This document shows positions 28,152 through 32,421 of a stretch of 32,421 nucleotides of DNA, piece by piece (position 1 is the first letter of the stretch; the number at the start of each line of letters is the position of its first letter). The position numbers and the translations under genes were made by a program. The notes beneath the pieces are model-generated. The model was not told the origin of the DNA. It saw nothing but the letters and a program-made list of their open reading frames with translations, and searched no databases. The DNA lies in contig CACGIE010000015.1 of the NCBI GenBank assembly GCA_902573015.1, positions 1 to 32,421 on the forward strand, read 5' to 3'. This DNA is from an uncultured Candidatus Poseidoniales archaeon. GTDB taxonomy: Archaea; Thermoplasmatota; Poseidoniia; Poseidoniales; Thalassarchaeaceae.

Positions 28152-28264
28152 AGGAAGTTGGTCCCATCAATGAGCAAATAACATGCACGGTATTGGCTGA
28201 CTGTCAAACTGCAATTAGTATAGGGTTGGGATTTCGCCGGACAAGCTGCTTATTGGTTCGATTC

Positions 28265-28759
28265 TCAGTGCGCCGGACTCACGTCTGGAGCATCCGGATC
28301 ATCTAGGCCCCAGTCCGATTTACTCCATGCCCTCTCGTGGAAGTAGTAGAGGATCATCTTCGTGATGACTTCGATTCCTCCGATTGCAAGGCCCTCCGTC
28401 CAGCTACCAGTAATGAACCTGGAAATAAGTATTGTATCGGTGGTTGCGATTCCCCTCCAGAGGAATGTCTTTGCTACGCTACGCTTCTTGTTAGCATGCC
28501 CCTCACCTGGCAATTTGTCCTCTTTCCCATCGACTTCTCCTAAGCCCCAGTCGGATGTGCTCCATGCCCTCTCATGGAAGTAGTAGAGTAGCATCTTCGT
28601 GAACACTTCGATAATGCCGATAGCTAGACCTTCTGTCCAACTTCCTGTAATTATCCTGGAGATAACTATTGTATCTGTGGTGGCGATTCCCCTCCAGAGG
28701 AATGTCTTCGCGAGACTGCGTTTCCGGTTAGCATGACCTCCGCCTGCTACAGTCGACAT
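28265..28759 (-). CDS. Tandem DUF2061-like membrane protein (two modules)
   Basis: Two copies of HAN(R/K)KRS(L/V)AKTFLWRGIATTDTI(V/L)ISR(I/F)ITGSWTEGLAIG(I/G)IEV(F/I)TKM(L/I)LYYFHERAWS(T/K)SDWGL. Confidence 0.85.
   Translation of the reverse strand: MSTVAGGGHANRKRSLAKTFLWRGIATTDTIVISRIITGSWTEGLAIGIIEVFTKMLLYYFHERAWSTSDWGLGEVDGKEDKLPGEGHANKKRSVAKTFLWRGIATTDTILISRFITGSWTEGLAIGGIEVITKMILYYFHERAWSKSDWGLDDPDAPDVSPAH
28310..28735 (-). repeat. In-frame intragenic tandem duplication, period 79 aa
   Basis: Counting residues between the two HAN(R/K)KRS motifs in the translated ORF gives 79 aa (237 nt). The nucleotide copies are also visibly similar (e.g. 'gcgattcccctccagaggaatgtctt' in both). Confidence 0.85.
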
Positions 28760-28773
28760 GAACTATTCAAGGG

Positions 28774-28784
28774 CTTATTTTTGA
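28774..28784 (-). promoter_or_regulatory. Candidate TATA-box-like element upstream of the tandem DUF2061 gene
   Basis: Minus-strand TCAAAAATAAG, 14 nt upstream of the ATG at 28759. Confidence 0.35.
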
Positions 28785-28812
28785 TAACCCCTCCGTACAG
28801 AGGTTTACCATC

Positions 28813-30045
28813 TCAGATAGACTCAATAACGACTGCGATTCCTTGTCCGCCACCGATACAGGCTGTTGCCACCCCGTACCTAGAACCGGTTTCTTTGAGT
28901 TGATGAGATAACGTGAGTACAAGTCTGGTACCGGTAGCTGCAAGCGGATGGCCGATGCCCACGGCACCGCCATTGACATTGACGATGTCATACGATATCC
29001 CGAGATCCTTGATGCAGGCTACTGCCTGTCCTGCGAAGGCTTCGTTTATCTCCCAAAGATCGATATCGGACACAGAAAGTCCTGCCTTCTCTATCGCCTT
29101 TAGGCTGGATGGGACCGGTCCGTATGCCATGATGCTCGGCTCCAGACCCACTACTCCCCAAGAGACGATTCTCGAAAGAGGCTCGTCTCCATCAGCCTCG
29201 GCCTTGGTTGCTGACTTGACTACCACTGCGGCAGCACCGTCCACGACCCCGGACGCATTTCCTGCTGTGACCAAGGATTGCGGACCGAAGTGAGTCCTGA
29301 GTCCTGATAGGGTCTCCATGGTGGTTCCAAGAACTACGTGATCCTCATGTGTGTGGTCGACAGTGCCATCGGCGGTTTCAACCGGTACGACCTCTTGTTC
29401 CCAGGTTCCTGATGAGACACTGGACTCTGTCCTCTGATGGCTCATTGCCGCGTACTCGTCTGCTTGCTCGCGTTCTACGCCCTTCCTTCTGCACAGCTCA
29501 TCGCTGGTTTGTGCCATGAACATGCCACTGACCCCGTCCACCAGGTTGGTGAACAGGTAGTCCTCCATGTCCTGTGCTAGCTCCTCTCCTGCCGAAGGGG
29601 GCCTCCCGAGCTTGTACGTGTCCCTCATACCCCTCAAGACGTGAGGTGCCTGGCTGAGGTTCTCCATTCCACCAGCCACCACTACATCGGCCTCCCCGAG
29701 CATTATCATCTGAGTTGCGCTGATGATTGACTGGGCTCCACTCCCGCAGAGCCTGTTCAGTGTGAGCATCGGGACTTCCTCGGGGATCCCCGATCTGAGA
29801 CCTGCGTGCCTAGCTCCGAAGATTGCTTGCCCGGAGGTCTGCAGGGCGTGACCCATCACCACGTGTTCCACACTGGTTGGGTCTGTTCCGGTCTTCTCCA
29901 TGGCACCCTTGATTGCTACTGTTCCGAGTTGCTCGGCTGAAACTGATGCTAATCGCCCGCCTGGTCCCCCATCTCCTCTCTTGCCTCCAAGCCACTCGCA
30001 GAAGGGCGTCCTCGCCCCACCTACGACAACCGCTCCCTCGGTCAT
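28813..30045 (-). CDS. Thiolase (acetyl-CoA C-acyltransferase family)
   Basis: VVGGARTPFCEWLGG, LNRLCGSGAQSIISATQMI (nucleophile Cys), NVNGGAVGIGHPLAATGTRLVLTL, GVATACIGGGQGIAVVIE. Confidence 0.96.
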   Translation of the reverse strand: MTEGAVVVGGARTPFCEWLGGKRGDGGPGGRLASVSAEQLGTVAIKGAMEKTGTDPTSVEHVVMGHALQTSGQAIFGARHAGLRSGIPEEVPMLTLNRLCGSGAQSIISATQMIMLGEADVVVAGGMENLSQAPHVLRGMRDTYKLGRPPSAGEELAQDMEDYLFTNLVDGVSGMFMAQTSDELCRRKGVEREQADEYAAMSHQRTESSVSSGTWEQEVVPVETADGTVDHTHEDHVVLGTTMETLSGLRTHFGPQSLVTAGNASGVVDGAAAVVVKSATKAEADGDEPLSRIVSWGVVGLEPSIMAYGPVPSSLKAIEKAGLSVSDIDLWEINEAFAGQAVACIKDLGISYDIVNVNGGAVGIGHPLAATGTRLVLTLSHQLKETGSRYGVATACIGGGQGIAVVIESI

Positions 30046-30062
30046 CTGACTACTTCCTTAGT

Positions 30063-31481
30063 TCAGGACTCGTCTGACTCTTCCGTCATCGAGCCAAGGT
30101 AGTCTGGTAGTTCGACGCCCGACATCTTCGCGACGTCGTGTATCGGAGGTAGGCTCTGTACTAGGCTGCTGACGAAGTTGCTAGTTGCAGAGTTTCCGTC
30201 TTTGTCGTTTCCGCTGTCCCATACTGTGATCTTGTCTATCTTCAGGTTGCGGATTGCCTCGGTCTGAGCCGACACCATGGCCTCTATCTTCTCCACCATG
30301 AGTAGGGTTGCCGCAGCCTTCGGATCTCCTGACGCGCTTGAAACTAGGTTGCTGTAACCCTGGGCCTTTGCTTCCAGAACCTTCTGGACACCCTCGGCCT
30401 CTGCCTCGTACTTGGCGAGGATGGCATCTGCCTCACCGCGGGCGATCCTCCTCTGCCTCTCTGCCTCGGCCTCAGCTGCTATCTCTACCTGCTGTTTGGC
30501 GATGGTTTCCCTAGCGATCTCGCTAGCTCTGAGAGATTGTTCTTCCTCGTCGTATTTCGCCTTAGCAATCTCGGCCTCGGCTTGAGCCGAGGCCACATCG
30601 GCTCTCTGCTTGGCCGATGCTTCTGCCTCAGCGAGGTCGGCGTTTGCCCTGGCGATCTCTGCCTGAGCAGCGTTCTCACCGCCAACTGCCATCGCTTCCT
30701 GCTGTTCGACGTAAACACGCTGGTCTGCCTGCGCCGCCTTCCTTCCCTTCTCTGCCTCCGCGTTATTCTGTGCTACCTGAATCTCTCTGGTTCGGTCGGC
30801 CTCTGACTGTCCGATGGCTCCATCCCTCTGTGCGTTGGCGACATCGATCCTAGCCTGCTCGACTGCAGTGGATGCGGCCTTCTTACCGATGCTCTCGATG
30901 TAGTCGGACTCGTCTGTGATGTCAGCGATGTTAACGTTGATCAGATACAGTCCGACCTTCCTCATCTCCTGTCCGACGTTCTTCTGAATTAGCTCTAGGA
31001 AGGAGTCCCTGTCCTGGTTGATCTGCTCGATTGTCAGGGTGGCTACCGTGAGACGGAGTTGACCGAAGATGATCTCCTTCGCCATCTCCTCTATGTCCTC
31101 TACCCTGAAGCCGAGGAGACGCTCGGCTGCGTTGGCCATTATCGAAGGCTCCGTCGAGACGCCTATGGTGAATGTGCTTGGAACGTTGATTCTGATGTTC
31201 TGGAGAGACAGTGCGCCCCTCAGGTCGATGTTGATGGTCATCGGCTTCAGCGAGATGTAGGCGTAGTCCTGGATTAGTGGCCATACCAGTGAGGCGCCTC
31301 CGTGAAGGGTCTTGGACGGTTTCGGTCGACCGTCCGCCGTCCTTTCCGTCCTACCGTAAATCACCATTATCTGATCCGGAGGACATCGCTTGTATCGCTG
31401 TGCGAAAAACATCACAGCGGCCACAAGAATCAATACGACTGCAAATATCATTATTCCTAGTACGTCTTCTGCTTCTGCCAT
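30063..31481 (-). CDS. Flotillin-like SPFH/band-7 protein
   Basis: N-terminal TM (IMIFAVVLILVAAVMFFAQRY), SPFH domain, long Ala/Glu-rich coiled coil (AEAEKGRKAAQADQRVYVEQQEAMAVGGENAAQAEIARANADLAEAEASAKQ), flotillin C-terminus. Confidence 0.94.
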   Translation of the reverse strand: MAEAEDVLGIMIFAVVLILVAAVMFFAQRYKRCPPDQIMVIYGRTERTADGRPKPSKTLHGGASLVWPLIQDYAYISLKPMTINIDLRGALSLQNIRINVPSTFTIGVSTEPSIMANAAERLLGFRVEDIEEMAKEIIFGQLRLTVATLTIEQINQDRDSFLELIQKNVGQEMRKVGLYLINVNIADITDESDYIESIGKKAASTAVEQARIDVANAQRDGAIGQSEADRTREIQVAQNNAEAEKGRKAAQADQRVYVEQQEAMAVGGENAAQAEIARANADLAEAEASAKQRADVASAQAEAEIAKAKYDEEEQSLRASEIARETIAKQQVEIAAEAEAERQRRIARGEADAILAKYEAEAEGVQKVLEAKAQGYSNLVSSASGDPKAAATLLMVEKIEAMVSAQTEAIRNLKIDKITVWDSGNDKDGNSATSNFVSSLVQSLPPIHDVAKMSGVELPDYLGSMTEESDES

Positions 31482-31572
31482 TGGCTCAACTCATTACATA
31501 AGACGCCGCAGTCACCTATGAATGCTTACCCGCCACGACCGTTTCAATGGACCGTGAGGTTATTTTTCTGCC

Positions 31573-32160
31573 TTAGATTCTCTTGACTACTAGGACCTCT
31601 CCGATTGTGTCTACAACTTCGATGAAGTCTCCCGTCGCGATCCCTGCCCCATCCTCGGACTTGGCGTTGAATGTCCTCTGCGCCTCGTTGACCTCGACGG
31701 TGACCTGTCCGACGCCCTCGTCCGTGATTCTGAGGTAGACCTGTCCCTTGGCCCCTATGGCCTCGGAAAGTTCCACCGTCCCATCCTGCTGAAGGTTGAC
31801 GAAAAGTTCGAACAGTTTGCCAGTGAAGTACATCGAAGCGCCACCGGCAATTGCTCCTGCCAAGATGGCTGGCGAAGGGCCTCCCCCGGACTTTGTCACG
31901 TAAAGCCCAGCTAGTCCGAAGAACATCAGGAATGCCATGATCCCCTGGAAAGTGAGAGCCTTGAACGATGCATCCGCACCCATGTCCACGTCTATTCCGA
32001 ATAGTCCGTCGAATATGTCCGTGGCAATTCCGCCTATCATCAGTAGGAAGAAGTACAGGACGAACAGGATGCCCCCTACCAAGGCACTTGCCGCGAACAG
32101 CATGTCAATTCCTGTAACATCCCCTAGCCCTACCAACTCGAACAAACTGAACTCGACCAT
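31573..32160 (-). CDS. NfeD-like membrane protein with C-terminal OB-fold
   Basis: Several TM helices followed by a beta-rich tail (GAKGQVYLRITDEGVGQVTVEVNEAQRTFNAKSEDGAGIATGDFIEVVDTIGEVLVVKRI), directly upstream of the flotillin gene on the same strand. Confidence 0.82.
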   Translation of the reverse strand: MVEFSLFELVGLGDVTGIDMLFAASALVGGILFVLYFFLLMIGGIATDIFDGLFGIDVDMGADASFKALTFQGIMAFLMFFGLAGLYVTKSGGGPSPAILAGAIAGGASMYFTGKLFELFVNLQQDGTVELSEAIGAKGQVYLRITDEGVGQVTVEVNEAQRTFNAKSEDGAGIATGDFIEVVDTIGEVLVVKRI

Positions 32161-32178
32161 TGTAACTGCGTGTGATGT

Positions 32179-32189
32179 CTAATTTTTGA
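32179..32189 (-). promoter_or_regulatory. Candidate TATA-box-like element upstream of the NfeD-like gene
   Basis: Minus-strand TCAAAAATTAG, 18 nt upstream of the ATG at 32160; differs at one position from the element at 28774. Confidence 0.4.
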
Positions 32190-32219
32190 CTTGTTCGGCG
32201 GAAACGGGCCCGCTAGTAC

Positions 32220-32421
32220 TCATTTCTTGGAAAGTAGGACGCCGATGTAGCGCTCCAGGTTCAGGATGGGGCCAAGAGAGAGTCCGACAATAACGAACGA
32301 GATGGTGAGATTGGTGTCAGAGCTGATGCTGAATAATGAGTCTATGAGCGTGTATGAAAAAAGTCCCAACAGGAATAGTATGACGGGGATTGCTGCCCTC
32401 CTGAAGAAGATGTGATACCCG
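32220..32421 (-). CDS. C-terminal fragment of a hydrophobic membrane protein (truncated by window end)
   Basis: Hand translation of the minus strand from the window end to TGA at 32220-32222: ...GYHIFFRRAAIPVILFLLGLFSYTLIDSLFSISSDTNLTISFVIVGLSLGPILNLERYIGVLLSKK*. No in-frame stop. Confidence 0.6.
   Translation of the reverse strand, partial: GYHIFFRRAAIPVILFLLGLFSYTLIDSLFSISSDTNLTISFVIVGLSLGPILNLERYIGVLLSKK

Noticed and set aside
28152-28264. Possible small RNA or regulatory element in the gap between the two DUF2061 genes
   Set aside because: A 113-nt AT-richer gap exists, but I could not identify a convincing stem-loop or RNA family by eye; it probably contains the promoter of the downstream gene.
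30308-30853. Plus-strand ORFs opposite the flotillin coiled coil
   Set aside because: Produced by the repetitive Ala/Glu-codon coiled-coil region read antisense; no independent support.
1-32421. CRISPR array, prophage, transposon, tRNA or rRNA genes
   Set aside because: No regularly spaced direct repeats, no transposase or integrase domains, no phage genes, and no recognisable tRNA or rRNA sequence were noticed. A tRNAscan/Infernal run would be needed to exclude RNA genes fully.

Overview
The window is a gene-dense archaeal chromosome segment with about 34 protein-coding genes, two of them truncated by the window ends. I saw no rRNA, tRNA, CRISPR array or insertion sequence. The informational genes are clearly archaeal: aRF1 with GGQ and NIKS motifs, aIF2-beta, class I LysRS, aTrm56, an archaeal NOG1-type GTPase, an archaeal UMP kinase, and a GfcR-like HTH-phosphoribosyltransferase. 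The mixture with bacterial-type genes (CarAB, dihydropteroate synthase, UbiX, secreted M28 peptidase, thiolase, flotillin/NfeD) fits an uncultured marine Thermoplasmatota such as Marine Group II/III (Poseidoniales-like). That taxonomy is inference from gene content, not from a search. Most of the window is housekeeping: pyrimidine synthesis and regulation, translation, and folate/pterin metabolism. The best candidates for something less described are: (1) a two-gene complex-iron-sulfur-molybdoenzyme locus (23.8-27.9 kb) with a fused four-cluster ferredoxin/NrfD subunit and a leaderless catalytic subunit, next to TraB and three DUF2061-like membrane modules, one gene being an in-frame tandem duplication; (2) a 38-aa CPxCG zinc-ribbon microprotein (8471-8587) missing from the supplied ORF track; (3) the fact that all five convergent gene pairs in the window overlap or abut at their stop codons; and (4) an NfeD-flotillin-thiolase gene run. 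I did not find a clear, wholly new defence or mobile system.
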